A stretch of DNA of 23,367 nt from Candidatus Avimonoglobus intestinipullorum (lineage in GTDB: Bacteria > Bacillota > Clostridia > UBA1381): contig DVND01000133.1 of NCBI GenBank assembly GCA_018714645.1, positions 1 through 23,367 on the forward strand, in the 5' to 3' direction. Position numbers and translations under genes: made by a program. Positions 14,902-23,322 of this stretch are shown one piece after another. Numbering within the stretch: the stretch's first letter is position 1; the number at the start of each line of letters is the position of its first letter. The notes below the pieces were generated by a model, which was not told where the DNA came from, did not search any database, and saw only the letters and a program-made list of their open reading frames with translations.

Positions 14902-16107
14902 ATGAAAAAGTATCCTTACACCGATTCAACGGACATGATTATATATGAACATAAACCGAAAAAGCAAAAGAAGAACCGCATCTGGGTGCCGTGCCTGTGC
15001 TCCGCACTGGCGGCCAGCCTGGTAACCATCGGCAGCATCGGCGGCGGGGCGTATTATTATATGCAGTCCCAGCCTGAAACCCCGCAGACTACCACTTCTT
15101 CCACGCTGAGCGGCGTTACAAACACATCCACTTTCAGCTTTGGGAACAGCGAAATGTCTGTTACAGAAATAGCGGCGAAGGTCGGCCCAAGCTGTGTGGG
15201 CGTCATTAATAAAACAAAGGTTACCCCCCAGCGGTACTACGACCCCTTCACAGGGCGCACCTATTACACCAGCGACCCTAACAGTGACGAATTGATTGAA
15301 CAGGGCAGCGGGTCGGGCATCATCATCAGCGAGGATGGCTACATCGTAACCAACCAGCATGTTATTGACGGCGCAACGGAAATATCGGTCATCTTGAATA
15401 CAAGCGAAGAGTACACCGCTACGCTTGTAGGGGCCGATGAAAAATCCGATCTGGCGGTGTTAAAAATAGATAAGAGCGGCCTGCCGGCGGCAACCCTCGG
15501 CGATTCCGAAACCGTCCAGGTCGGCGAATTGGCAGTTGCCATCGGCAACCCGCTAGGACAGGAACTTGCAGGTACAGTGACCGCCGGCGTTGTCAGCGCG
15601 GTAAACCGTACCATGACGGTGGACAACAAAACCTACAACCTGATCCAGACAGACGCAGCGATCAACCCCGGTAATTCCGGCGGCGCGCTGGTAAACAGCC
15701 GCGGGGAGGTTATTGGTATCAACACCATTAAGCTGTCCGATACGGAAGTTGAAGGCATTGGCTTTGCCATCGCAATTTCCGAAGCAAAACCCATTATTGA
15801 CGATTTGATCAACAACGGTTATGTTTCCGGCCGCCCATTGGTAGGCATCATGGTGCGGGAAACAAACAGCGGCCTGTTGGTTGACAGCGTCACAGAGGGC
15901 AGCGGCGCGGCGCAAGCGGGCGTTCAGGCCGGCGATTTGATTGTCAAAGCAGACGGCACGGCAATCACAACATCTGCCGAATTGAATGAAATCCGCGATA
16001 AAAAATCTCCGGGAGACTATCTGAACCTGACAATTCTCCGGAATGGTGAGATGCTGGACATCAACGTGCAGCTTGGGGAGGATGTTCCCACTGATTCAGA
16101 CAATTAG
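14902..16107 (+). CDS. htrA: HtrA-type membrane-anchored serine protease with PDZ domain
   Basis: HtrA degrades misfolded secreted proteins at the membrane surface. The 401-residue protein has a short basic cytoplasmic tail (1-27), one membrane segment (about 28-54), a Ser/Thr-rich spacer, a trypsin-like domain (about 86-300) and one PDZ domain (about 312-392). The catalytic triad is visible: NQHVID with His153, KSDLAVLKI with Asp183, and NPGNSGGAL with Ser259. The ATG at 14902 is used because GGAGG lies 8 bases before it; an in-frame ATG at 14887 overlaps that ribosome binding site. The gene is single, divergent from znuA and followed by strong terminators. Phased repeats upstream suggest stress control. 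Confidence 0.93.
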   Translation: MKKYPYTDSTDMIIYEHKPKKQKKNRIWVPCLCSALAASLVTIGSIGGGAYYYMQSQPETPQTTTSSTLSGVTNTSTFSFGNSEMSVTEIAAKVGPSCVGVINKTKVTPQRYYDPFTGRTYYTSDPNSDELIEQGSGSGIIISEDGYIVTNQHVIDGATEISVILNTSEEYTATLVGADEKSDLAVLKIDKSGLPAATLGDSETVQVGELAVAIGNPLGQELAGTVTAGVVSAVNRTMTVDNKTYNLIQTDAAINPGNSGGALVNSRGEVIGINTIKLSDTEVEGIGFAIAISEAKPIIDDLINNGYVSGRPLVGIMVRETNSGLLVDSVTEGSGAAQAGVQAGDLIVKADGTAITTSAELNEIRDKKSPGDYLNLTILRNGEMLDINVQLGEDVPTDSDN

Positions 16108-16128
16108 TTTTTACTTGATATAAACCCC

Positions 16129-16148
16129 TATCGATCGGAGCATCGATA
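16129..16148 (+). repeat. inverted repeat after htrA, weak terminator candidate
   Basis: TATCGAT and ATCGATA form 7 pairs with a 6-base loop. The nearest T-run starts about 9 bases after the stem, so it is a poor intrinsic terminator by itself. Confidence 0.35.
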
Positions 16149-16170
16149 AAACCATCCTTTTTTTCATAAC

Positions 16171-16205
16171 GCTCCTGCCGCAAGGCAGGAGCAACCCCCT
16201 TTTTT
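16171..16205 (+). terminator. htrA terminator 1
   Basis: GCTCCTGCC (16171-16179) and GGCAGGAGC (16184-16192) form a perfect 9-pair stem closed by a stable GCAA tetraloop. Six T residues follow after AACCCCC. Confidence 0.75.
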
Positions 16206-16216
16206 AATACCTTCCT

Positions 16217-16245
16217 AAAAAAGCATCCTTAGGGATGCTTTTTTT
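16217..16245. terminator. bidirectional terminator 2 after htrA
   Basis: GCATCC (16223-16228) and GGATGC (16233-16238) with a TTAG loop are extended by six A on the left and seven T on the right. It can stop htrA transcripts and also transcripts arriving from the liv side. Confidence 0.8.
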
Positions 16246-16289
16246 ATGATTTGATGCATAAAACCTTTTTGAACTGCCATAATAGGAAT

Positions 16290-16312
16290 ATAGTATGCGG
16301 CATGCATACTAT
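16290..16312. repeat. perfect 9-base inverted repeat between converging genes
   Basis: ATAGTATGC and GCATACTAT pair perfectly around GGCAT. No T-run follows on either strand, so it does not look like an intrinsic terminator. Function is unknown. Confidence 0.5.
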
Positions 16313-16340
16313 CATATACCCTTTTATCATATATACCACC

Positions 16341-16368
16341 AAAATAAAAGCACCAAGAATCTTGGCGC
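16341..16368 (-). terminator. terminator of the liv operon
   Basis: On the minus strand GCGCCAAG and CTTGGTGC pair over 8 positions, including one G-U, around a 3-base loop. TTTTATTTT follows. It lies 11 bases after the livF stop. Confidence 0.85.
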
Positions 16369-16378
16369 TTTTATTTTT

Positions 16379-17089
16379 TTATTCGCCCAGATAGGCTTTT
16401 TTCACCTGATCGTTATCCATCATCTCTTTTGCGCTGCCGCTCAATACAATCTTCCCCGTCTCCAGCACGTACGCCCGGTCTGCAATGGCCAGCGCCTTTT
16501 TCGCATTCTGCTCCACCAGCAGGACCGTCGTCCCGCTTTGGGAAACCTCGCGGATGATATCGAAAATTTCCGTCACCAACAGCGGCGACAGCCCCATGGA
16601 TGGCTCATCCATCAAAATGATTTTTGGATTGGACATCAACGCCCGCCCTATGGCCAGCATCTGCTGCTCGCCGCCGGACAGCGTCCCGGCGATCTGGTTC
16701 CGCCGCTCCTCCAGCCGCGGGAACCGCCGGTAAACCATTTTCAAATTTTCATTTATCTTCTTTTTGTCCGTCAGCGTAAACGCGCCCAGCTTCAGGTTTT
16801 CAAACACGGATAATTCCTGGAAGATGCGCCGCCCCTCCGGGACGTGTGCCATCCCCAGCGACACAATTTTATGCGCCGGCAGCTTCAAAAGGTTCTGCCC
16901 CTCAAATTCCACGCTGCCCGCCTTGGCGTTCACCAGCCGCGTAATGGTGTGCAAAATGGTGGTTTTTCCCGCGCCATTGGCGCCGATCAGCGCGATGACC
17001 TCCCCTTCATTCACCTCGAAAGACACGCCCTTAACCGCCTGGATAACGCCATAATATACCTGTAAATCCGCTACAGTCAACATTGCCAT
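16379..17089 (-). CDS. livF: branched-chain amino acid ABC transporter ATPase LivF
   Basis: LivF is one of two ATPases of the high-affinity leucine/isoleucine/valine importer. The 236-residue protein has Walker A GANGAGKTT (36-44), signature LSGGEQQ (137-143) and Walker B IILMDEP (157-163). The segment HVPEGRRIF (82-90) and the AYLGE C-terminus are typical of LivF. The first of two ATGs is used because AAAGGA fits it at about 10 bases. It begins 16 bases after the livG stop and is the last gene of the operon. Confidence 0.92.
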   Translation of the reverse strand: MAMLTVADLQVYYGVIQAVKGVSFEVNEGEVIALIGANGAGKTTILHTITRLVNAKAGSVEFEGQNLLKLPAHKIVSLGMAHVPEGRRIFQELSVFENLKLGAFTLTDKKKINENLKMVYRRFPRLEERRNQIAGTLSGGEQQMLAIGRALMSNPKIILMDEPSMGLSPLLVTEIFDIIREVSQSGTTVLLVEQNAKKALAIADRAYVLETGKIVLSGSAKEMMDNDQVKKAYLGE

Positions 17090-17105
17090 GGGAGTCCCGT
17101 CCTTT

Positions 17106-17864
17106 CTATTCGCCCAGATATGCGGTGATGACCGCCGGGTTGTTCAAAACCGCCGCCGTCTCCCCGCTGGCCAGCTCCTGCCCAAAGTTCAGCACCGACA
17201 ACCGCTCGCATATACCCGCCACCAGGCGCATATCGTGCTCAATCAACAGAATGGTCATATCAAATTGATCGCGGACGAACTTAATTGTTTCCATCAATTC
17301 CGCCGTTTCGTTGGGGTTCATCCCTGCTGCCGGCTCGTCCAGCAGCAGCAGCTTTGGCCTGGTCGCCAGCGCCCGCGCAATTTCCAGCTTCCGCTGTTTC
17401 CCGTAGGGCAGGTTGGAGGCGAGATAATCCCGCTCCCGCTCCAGGCCGAACACCTTCAGCAGCTCCACCGCCTCCCGGTCAATATTCTTTTCTTCTTGAA
17501 AATACCGCGGCAGCCTGAAAAAACTGGTAAAAATCCCATAGCCATGCTGATTATGCAGGCCGACCTTCACATTGTCTATCACCGACATTTTATGGAACAA
17601 ACGGATATTTTGAAACGTCCGCGCAATCCCCTTTTTATTAATTTCAATGGATGACTTCCCCGTCAAATCCTCGCCGTCCAGACAGAAACTGCCCTTTGTG
17701 GGCTTGTACACACCCGTCAGTAGGTTGAACACCGTGGTTTTCCCCGCACCGTTCGGCCCAATCAGGCCATAAAGCTGGCCTTTTTCAATCTGCATGGAAA
17801 AATCCTCCACTGCATGCAGGCCGCCAAAGGTGATCCCCAGCTTTGTCACTTCCAACAATGCCAT
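17106..17864 (-). CDS. livG: branched-chain amino acid ABC transporter ATPase LivG
   Basis: LivG pairs with LivF under the LivH-LivM channel. The 252-residue protein has Walker A GPNGAGKTT (36-44), Walker B LLLLDEP followed by AAGMNP, and the switch His in LIEHDMR. Its signature is the LivG-type LPYGKQRKLEIARAL rather than LSGGQ. The AYLGE C-terminus matches LivF. The start overlaps the livM stop by one base (TAATG), so translation is coupled. Confidence 0.92.
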   Translation of the reverse strand: MALLEVTKLGITFGGLHAVEDFSMQIEKGQLYGLIGPNGAGKTTVFNLLTGVYKPTKGSFCLDGEDLTGKSSIEINKKGIARTFQNIRLFHKMSVIDNVKVGLHNQHGYGIFTSFFRLPRYFQEEKNIDREAVELLKVFGLERERDYLASNLPYGKQRKLEIARALATRPKLLLLDEPAAGMNPNETAELMETIKFVRDQFDMTILLIEHDMRLVAGICERLSVLNFGQELASGETAAVLNNPAVITAYLGE

Positions 17865-18832
17865 TATTCCGCCACCCTCCTGTTCTTCCCAAACCGCAGT
17901 TTGTTCCGCATATTCTCCTTCATGGCAATAAACCGCGGCGACGCGTTCAGGATCATCACCGCAATCAGTACCACCGCATAAATCAACAGACGGTACTTAT
18001 CCAGATCGCGCAGCAGCTCCGGCAGCATCGTGATCACAGCCGCCGCAATGATGGAGCCCGGAATGGAGCCCATACCGCCCATAACCACCATAACCAGGAT
18101 TTCAATGGATTTATTGAAATCGAAGGTTGGCGGCGTCAACTGCCCGACGTTGAACCCGTACAGCACACCCGCCACGCCCGCAAAAAACGCGGAAACGACA
18201 AACGTCAGCAGCTTATAATATACCACATTGATCCCCGCGGATTCCGCCGCAATCACATTGTCCCTTATGGAACAGATAGCGCGGCCGTGGCGGGATTTCA
18301 CCAAATTGGCAATCAAGACGACGGTGATAACCGCCGCAATAAAAATAATGTTAAAATCCATCATCCTGGGAATCCCCTGCAGCCCTTTCGCGCCGCCGGT
18401 GATGGTCAGGCTGGTAAAAATCGACCGGATAATTTCACCAAAGGCCAGCGTTACGATCGCCAGATAGTCCCCGCGCAGGCGCAGGGCCGGGATGCCGATA
18501 ATGACGCCGAATACCGCTGCTGTCAGCCCGCCGATTAAAATTGCAATCGGGAAGGCAACCGCAGGCGGCAGGCCGGAATGCACTGCGAAAATGCAGCCGG
18601 CATACGCGCCGCAGGACATAAACCCCGCGTGCCCCAGGCTCAGCTCGCCCAGAAAACCTACCGTCAGGTTCAGGGACACCGCCAAAATGATGTTAATCCC
18701 AATGGGCACCAGCAGGTTGCGCATGCTCCTGGAAAGGATGCCCTGCTGGATCAGCACCGTCAGAACCAGATAGAGGGCTACTATAATTCCAACATTGATT
18801 ATAAAGCTTCTGAACTTTTTGTTTTTCATCAT
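17864..18832 (-). CDS. livM: branched-chain amino acid ABC transporter permease LivM
   Basis: LivM is one of the two membrane channel subunits. The 322-residue protein has about ten hydrophobic segments and the family segment NLTVGFLGELSLGHAGF (55-71). The C-terminal glycine-rich loop MGGMGSIPG, which faces the ATPases, is also present. Two adjacent ATGs could serve as start; the first lies 1 base after the livH stop, with GGAGAAGG overlapping the end of livH. It overlaps livG by one base. Confidence 0.92.
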   Translation of the reverse strand: MMKNKKFRSFIINVGIIVALYLVLTVLIQQGILSRSMRNLLVPIGINIILAVSLNLTVGFLGELSLGHAGFMSCGAYAGCIFAVHSGLPPAVAFPIAILIGGLTAAVFGVIIGIPALRLRGDYLAIVTLAFGEIIRSIFTSLTITGGAKGLQGIPRMMDFNIIFIAAVITVVLIANLVKSRHGRAICSIRDNVIAAESAGINVVYYKLLTFVVSAFFAGVAGVLYGFNVGQLTPPTFDFNKSIEILVMVVMGGMGSIPGSIIAAAVITMLPELLRDLDKYRLLIYAVVLIAVMILNASPRFIAMKENMRNKLRFGKNRRVAE

Positions 18833-18833
18833 G

Positions 18834-19733
18834 TTATACCTTCTCCATCCTTTTTTTACCCAGCAGGCCCGTCGGCCGCACCAACAGAACGATAATCAAC
18901 ACGCTGAACACAATGGCGTCGGCGATATTGGTGGAAATATAGGCTTTGGTAATCGTTTCGATCAATCCCAGCAGGATCCCGCCGATCATGGCGCCGGGCA
19001 CAGAGCCGATACCGCCCAGCACCGCCGCAACAAACGCCTTGATGCCCGGCAGCGACCCCATATACGGGTCTACATAGGAGTTGAACGAAGCCAGATACAA
19101 AATACTCGCCACTGCCGCCAGCGCAGAACCGATGGCAAAGGTGACGGAAATCGTCCTATTTACATTGACGCCCATCAATTCCGCCGCGCCTTTGTCCTCC
19201 GAAACCGCCAGCATCGCCCGGCCGGTTTTTGTTTTGCGGATAAACAGCGTCAAGCCGATCATAATCAAAACCGTTACCGCCAGCGTCAACACGGTATTGC
19301 CGCTGATGGACACGTCCCCCAGCGCGATGTTCCCCAGATGGAAGAAGTCATTCACCCTGCGGGCATTGGAACCAAAAATCAACAGGGACAGGCTTTGCAG
19401 GAAATAACTGACGCCGATCGCCGTAATCAACACAGTCAACGGTGATGCATTCCGCAGCGGCTTGTACGCAATTTTCTCAATCAAAACGCCCAGTACTGTA
19501 CAAACGGCCACGCTGGCCAGAACCGCCGCCCCCGTAAGCAGTATCGGGTTTGCGCCTAAAGACGCCCCCAGCGCCGTCAGTGTCACGAGCATCGTGAAGC
19601 CGCCCACCATGATGACGTCCCCGTGGGCAAAATTCAGCATCTTCGCAATTCCGTAAACCATCGTATACCCAAGTGCAATCAACGCATAAATGCTTCCCAG
19701 GTTCAAGCCGTTGATCAACTGCTGGATTAACAA
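18834..19733 (-). CDS. livH: branched-chain amino acid ABC transporter permease LivH
   Basis: LivH is the second membrane channel subunit. The 299-residue protein opens with LIQQLINGLNLGSIYALIAL and contains NFAHGDVIMVGGF (34-46), both hallmarks of LivH, with about eight membrane segments and a GGIGSVPG loop near 245. The start codon is TTG: the nearest ATG is the GYTMVYG methionine at residue 25, which would remove the conserved first helix, while GGGGTGG lies 5 bases before the TTG. It is the first gene of livHMGF and has its own promoter about 50 bases upstream. Confidence 0.9.
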   Translation of the reverse strand: MLIQQLINGLNLGSIYALIALGYTMVYGIAKMLNFAHGDVIMVGGFTMLVTLTALGASLGANPILLTGAAVLASVAVCTVLGVLIEKIAYKPLRNASPLTVLITAIGVSYFLQSLSLLIFGSNARRVNDFFHLGNIALGDVSISGNTVLTLAVTVLIMIGLTLFIRKTKTGRAMLAVSEDKGAAELMGVNVNRTISVTFAIGSALAAVASILYLASFNSYVDPYMGSLPGIKAFVAAVLGGIGSVPGAMIGGILLGLIETITKAYISTNIADAIVFSVLIIVLLVRPTGLLGKKRMEKV

Positions 19734-19783
19734 TTAAACCACCCCATCCATCTATCGAACAATTTTTTTCATATATGATATCC

Positions 19784-19812
19784 ATTATATCACATATTCT
19801 GTGTTAAAACAA
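19784..19812 (-). promoter_or_regulatory. promoter of livHMGF
   Basis: On the minus strand an extended -10 TGA-TATAAT (TATAAT at 19784-19789) lies 17 bases from a weaker -35 TTGTTT (19807-19812). It falls between the livJ terminator and livH. Confidence 0.65.
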
Positions 19813-19834
19813 TACTTTTCGCGGCATCCGCCCA

Positions 19835-19866
19835 TAAAAAAACGGGAACGCATGTGCTGCGTCCCC
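19835..19866 (-). terminator. terminator after livJ
   Basis: On the minus strand GGGGACGCA and TGCGTTCCC form 9 pairs (one G-U) around a 5-base loop, followed by GTTTTTTT. It begins 7 bases after the livJ stop and separates livJ from livHMGF, probably allowing the binding protein to be made in excess. Confidence 0.85.
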
Positions 19867-19872
19867 ATTTTT

Positions 19873-21000
19873 TTATTTTATAATGTATTCCCCATTTTGA
19901 ATAACTGCAAAATTCGCAACCTTATCCGGTTCGCCGTCCGCCGTAAAGGACATTTGCCCCGTCACACCGTCCACTTCAATCTCCGTCATGGCCTGGATGA
20001 TCTTATCGTTATCCATTTCCCCGGCCTTTTCAATTGCCGCTTTGATGACATAAATCGCATCGTATGCATCCGCCGCAAACTGATCCGGCGTTTCATTGTA
20101 CTTCGCTTCATAGGCCTGCACAAACTGTGCAATATTTTCCTTTTCCGCCGTCGCAATAAAGGGGGTCAGGAATACCGCGCCTTCAATGGCTTCCGTATTG
20201 CCCTTGAGCTGGTCGATAACGCCGTCCCAGCCGTCACAGCCGAAATACGGAAGCTGCAATCCAAGGCTCTTCGCCTGGTCTACCACATATGCGACCTCGG
20301 TGTAATAGAACGGCAGGAACAGGCCCTCCGCATCGGTACCGCTGATTTTTGTCAGCTGCGCTTTAAAATCCTTATCCCCGCTCACAAAGGCCTCTTCGGT
20401 GACAACCGTCCCGCCCAGCGCTGTGAACTTTTCCCTGAACGCATCCTTGATGCCCGTGCTGTATGAATCGCTGGAATCATAAATCACGGCGATTTTTGTA
20501 AGCTTCTCCTCGTTCCAAATGTATTCCGCCATTTTTTCACCCTGCTGCGGGTCTGTAAAGCAGATCCGGAACCCATTTGGATTTTTGGTGCAATCCTTTG
20601 CGGAGCCGCTGGGGGAAAGCTGCAGGATCCCGTCCTTCACAGATTCGTCCGCCACCGCAATACAGGGGTTGCTGGTGACGGTGCCCATCAGCACCTGCAT
20701 GCCCTGGTCCATCAAACGGTTATAGGCGTTGATGGCCTTCTGGGCGTCGTTTTCGTCATCCTCGTACAAATATACGATCTGCTTGCCATTGATACCGCCG
20801 GCTGCATTGATTTCTTCAACTGCCAGCTCGCCGCCGTTTTTCACGGAGATGCCGTAAGACGCTGCGTCGCCCGTGAGCGGGCCAATACCGCCGATTGTAA
20901 CCGTATCGCCGCCGGCGCTTTGATCCGTCCCGCCGGTACATCCTGCTAAAACCGATGCCGACAGCACCGCCGCAGCCGCAATTGCCAAAACTTTTTTCAT
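19873..21000 (-). CDS. livJ: branched-chain amino acid ABC transporter substrate-binding lipoprotein
   Basis: This surface lipoprotein binds branched-chain (or related) amino acids for import. The 375-residue protein has a lipoprotein signal with lipobox VLAGC (Cys21), then a periplasmic-binding type I fold. The opening TIGGIGPLTGDAASYG is typical of Leu/Ile/Val-binding proteins. GGAGGG lies 6 bases before the ATG. It is transcribed first, from a strong promoter, and followed by a terminator before livHMGF. Specificity within the family (leucine, all branched-chain, amides or urea) cannot be fixed from sequence alone. Confidence 0.9.
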   Translation of the reverse strand: MKKVLAIAAAAVLSASVLAGCTGGTDQSAGGDTVTIGGIGPLTGDAASYGISVKNGGELAVEEINAAGGINGKQIVYLYEDDENDAQKAINAYNRLMDQGMQVLMGTVTSNPCIAVADESVKDGILQLSPSGSAKDCTKNPNGFRICFTDPQQGEKMAEYIWNEEKLTKIAVIYDSSDSYSTGIKDAFREKFTALGGTVVTEEAFVSGDKDFKAQLTKISGTDAEGLFLPFYYTEVAYVVDQAKSLGLQLPYFGCDGWDGVIDQLKGNTEAIEGAVFLTPFIATAEKENIAQFVQAYEAKYNETPDQFAADAYDAIYVIKAAIEKAGEMDNDKIIQAMTEIEVDGVTGQMSFTADGEPDKVANFAVIQNGEYIIK

Positions 21001-21030
21001 AACATTCCCTCCAAAATATTGATAATAAGT

Positions 21031-21060
21031 ATCATACTACCAAATCCATGGTTTTGTCAA
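21031..21060 (-). promoter_or_regulatory. livJ promoter
   Basis: On the minus strand TTGACA (21055-21060) and TATGAT (21031-21036) are 18 bases apart, with the livJ start 31 bases downstream. No CodY-like or other known operator was recognised. Confidence 0.75.
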
Positions 21061-21071
21061 GCCCTAGCAAT

Positions 21072-21107
21072 AAAAAATGCAGTGCGCCGGCGGAAACGGC
21101 ATGGCGC
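21072..21107 (-). terminator. weak terminator candidate after the GH78 gene
   Basis: On the minus strand GCGCC (21103-21107) and GGCGC (21084-21088) can pair across a 14-base loop, followed 6 bases later by TTTTTT. The stem is short and overlaps the stop codon, so this is tentative. Confidence 0.35.
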
Positions 21108-23257
21108 TAAAGCAGCTTGATTTCCAATTTTTGCGCCGCCCTGTTAAATTCATAGTGCAGCACGCCGGCGGCTGTACAAAACTGCAATGTGATCTCCTCC
21201 AGCTCCGCAGGGATATGGGGCCGGTACACCCATTCCCGCCAGCCCGGCTGCGCAGGCGTCAGGCCGATGATATCCTCAATTAAAATCAAAACCGGGCTGC
21301 TGGCCCAGGGATGGCACAGGCTGGTATTCCATTTCTGCTCCTTGCCCCAGGCCTCAAAGCAGGCGGTGCCGCCTTCGGCCAGCATGTTGTGCCAGGACTG
21401 GGGCCCTCTATCCGTGAGTAGTTGGTACACATAGGCATGTTCTCCCGCTTTTGCAAGCCCTTTCATGAGATAATAGGCAAAATAAACGCTGCAGCGCATG
21501 CCCTTCTCTTTTATGAATGGAACAACCTGTTGCTTCTGATCCGGCGGGACCAGGTCAAAATACAATGCGATGGCATTGGAATGCAGCGATGCATGTTCCG
21601 TCGTTTCGCTGTCCCGGAACAGGCCGTCCCGGAAAAATGCGCGGATATAGGCCTCTTTCAGCCGCGCCGCCCGCTCCTTTTCAGGCGCAAGCCCCAATTG
21701 TTCCCGGATGCGATCCAGCGCCGCCAACGCCCCATAATAGAACGCATTCAGCACATTGTGGCATCCATGGGACTTGCCCACAGACAGGTCAAAATCATAT
21801 CCATCCCGCGCATTTTCGGGCCAATCCACAATATTCCACTTTTCCAAAACATCCGCCAGCAACCCGTCTTCGCGTTCATACTGCCGGAAATACGCAGCAA
21901 CCCCCGCTGCATAAGGGTACAGCTCCCGCAATAGCTCCAAGTCGCCGCTGTGCCAGTAATAGGTCAAAAGCTGCTGCGGATACAACAGGGAAAAATCAGC
22001 AATCTCCTGCATAAAGCTGCCGGGCGCACAGCACAAAAGCCCCGGGCAGACCGCTGCCGAACGGGCAAACTCCCGCAGCGCTTTTTTATAGAGCCGCAAG
22101 TCGCCGCTGATATAGCCGTGCACCTGGGCGGTGATGGTCATATCCCCCAGATACTGCCCCTTTTCCCTGGTGGGGCAATCCAAAAACGCCTCCTGGCTTC
22201 CATACTGCACGCCGTTTTTGCACAGCTCCCAGATCTCATTCAACAACGGCACAAAAGATTGAAACACCGCCGCCTTCCGGATCGGATAGTGCCGCACAAC
22301 CGCCCCGATATCCCACACATGGGGCGTATCCGAGAGCACCTCCGCATACCGGAACCCTTTGTAGTCATACTGTTCCAGGACGTCCGTCCCGCCCGAAAGG
22401 ATCAGCGTTTCCTCATAGGTGCAGCCGCAGCGCATCTCATACCGGACGCTTTTCCCGTCCGGCTGCAGCTCTTCGCCGCAGCGGATGATGAGTTTCTGCC
22501 CCGGCGCACCTTTTGCGGTCAGCGTCAGCCGGCCTGTGAGCTCATGGCCGAAATCAATCAGCCAATGCCGTTGGGACAACTGTTCCACACGCTGCGGCGC
22601 AATCCTGTAAACATCCAGGGGCGGCGCTTCCTGCAAAAACAACTGGTGGTCGTCCGCCCGGCGCACTGCCGCAGTATCCCAGCCCGTGTCGTCAAAATCC
22701 AATTCCCGCCAACCCTTCCGGGCTTTCCGGAAATCGATGTGTTCCAAAAACTGCGTCTGATAGCCCGTTGTCTCCATTGCATAAAATTCCGCGGCTTGCG
22801 CATACCGCCAGGTGTCGTCCGTCCACAGCGCCGGTGCGCCGTCCAAAAACAGCTCCGCAATCAGCCCCTGCCGGTAGTCGCCGCTGTTCCACACCCGGTT
22901 CACCAGCCCCTGATAATACACATGCACCGCGATGATATTTTCTCCTTCATGCAGGAAATCCGCGACGGGATAGGCATTATAATAATAGTGGGTATGATAA
23001 GCAGGGGCTGGCCCCTGCCCCACAAATTTCCCATTGATATACACCTTGTAATAGTCATCAGCGGAGATGTGCAGTTCCGCCCGCACGGGAAGCCGCCCCA
23101 CCGTGAACCGCTTCCGGACCAGCATATGCCGGTTTTTCAAATCCTCCCGGTGCACCGGCGCTTCAACTGCTGCCAGCTCTTTATGAAACAGCGCCAGCGG
23201 CTCCAATTCCGCAAACTGCCGGTCACAAATCCATTTTGCATGCCAATTTTTTTCCAT
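21107..23257 (-). CDS. cytoplasmic GH78 alpha-L-rhamnosidase-like glycoside hydrolase
   Basis: The 716-residue protein has N-terminal beta-sandwich regions (HAKWI at 6-10, then about 45-330) and an (alpha/alpha)6 barrel from about 335 to 640. The motif DCPTREKGQYLGD (360-372) places Asp360, Glu365 and Asp372 with the same spacing as the rhamnose-contacting and acid residues of Bacillus RhaB. Glu635 in TACFEAW is the likely general base. The segment SLCHPWASSPV (646-656) is also family-typical. There is no signal peptide, so it should act inside the cell on imported oligosaccharides or glycosides. The ATG at 23257 is preferred over an upstream in-frame TTG, which would touch the AAAAGGA site; the ribosome binding site is weak either way. 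Rhamnose is the likely but unproven sugar. Confidence 0.85.
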   Translation of the reverse strand: MEKNWHAKWICDRQFAELEPLALFHKELAAVEAPVHREDLKNRHMLVRKRFTVGRLPVRAELHISADDYYKVYINGKFVGQGPAPAYHTHYYYNAYPVADFLHEGENIIAVHVYYQGLVNRVWNSGDYRQGLIAELFLDGAPALWTDDTWRYAQAAEFYAMETTGYQTQFLEHIDFRKARKGWRELDFDDTGWDTAAVRRADDHQLFLQEAPPLDVYRIAPQRVEQLSQRHWLIDFGHELTGRLTLTAKGAPGQKLIIRCGEELQPDGKSVRYEMRCGCTYEETLILSGGTDVLEQYDYKGFRYAEVLSDTPHVWDIGAVVRHYPIRKAAVFQSFVPLLNEIWELCKNGVQYGSQEAFLDCPTREKGQYLGDMTITAQVHGYISGDLRLYKKALREFARSAAVCPGLLCCAPGSFMQEIADFSLLYPQQLLTYYWHSGDLELLRELYPYAAGVAAYFRQYEREDGLLADVLEKWNIVDWPENARDGYDFDLSVGKSHGCHNVLNAFYYGALAALDRIREQLGLAPEKERAARLKEAYIRAFFRDGLFRDSETTEHASLHSNAIALYFDLVPPDQKQQVVPFIKEKGMRCSVYFAYYLMKGLAKAGEHAYVYQLLTDRGPQSWHNMLAEGGTACFEAWGKEQKWNTSLCHPWASSPVLILIEDIIGLTPAQPGWREWVYRPHIPAELEEITLQFCTAAGVLHYEFNRAAQKLEIKLL

Positions 23258-23288
23258 ATCGTTTCGTTCCAATCCTTTTAAATTTAAA

Positions 23289-23322
23289 CTGCGGCAATAA
23301 TTCCAGCTTCATAACGCCGCAG
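23289..23322. repeat. inverted repeat upstream of the GH78 gene
   Basis: CTGCGGC (23289-23295) and GCCGCAG (23316-23322) are perfect 7-base arms 20 bases apart, 32 bases before the GH78 start. It could be a regulator site or a leader hairpin. No clear promoter is visible in the ~110 bases left in the window. Confidence 0.35.

Noticed and set aside
16108..16378. Possible small RNA between htrA and livF
   Set aside because: The hairpins there are explained as terminators of the two converging genes, and no clear promoter is seen inside the gap.
18795..19445. 216-codon plus-strand frame opposite livH
   Set aside because: The product is rich in His, Arg and Gln with no recognisable domain, and it lies wholly over livH and the livM start.
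21950..23281. 443-codon open frame on the plus strand opposite the GH78 gene
   Set aside because: It is antisense to a gene with clear family motifs, has no ribosome binding site, and its arginine, proline and histidine-rich product is typical of reverse frames in GC-rich genes.
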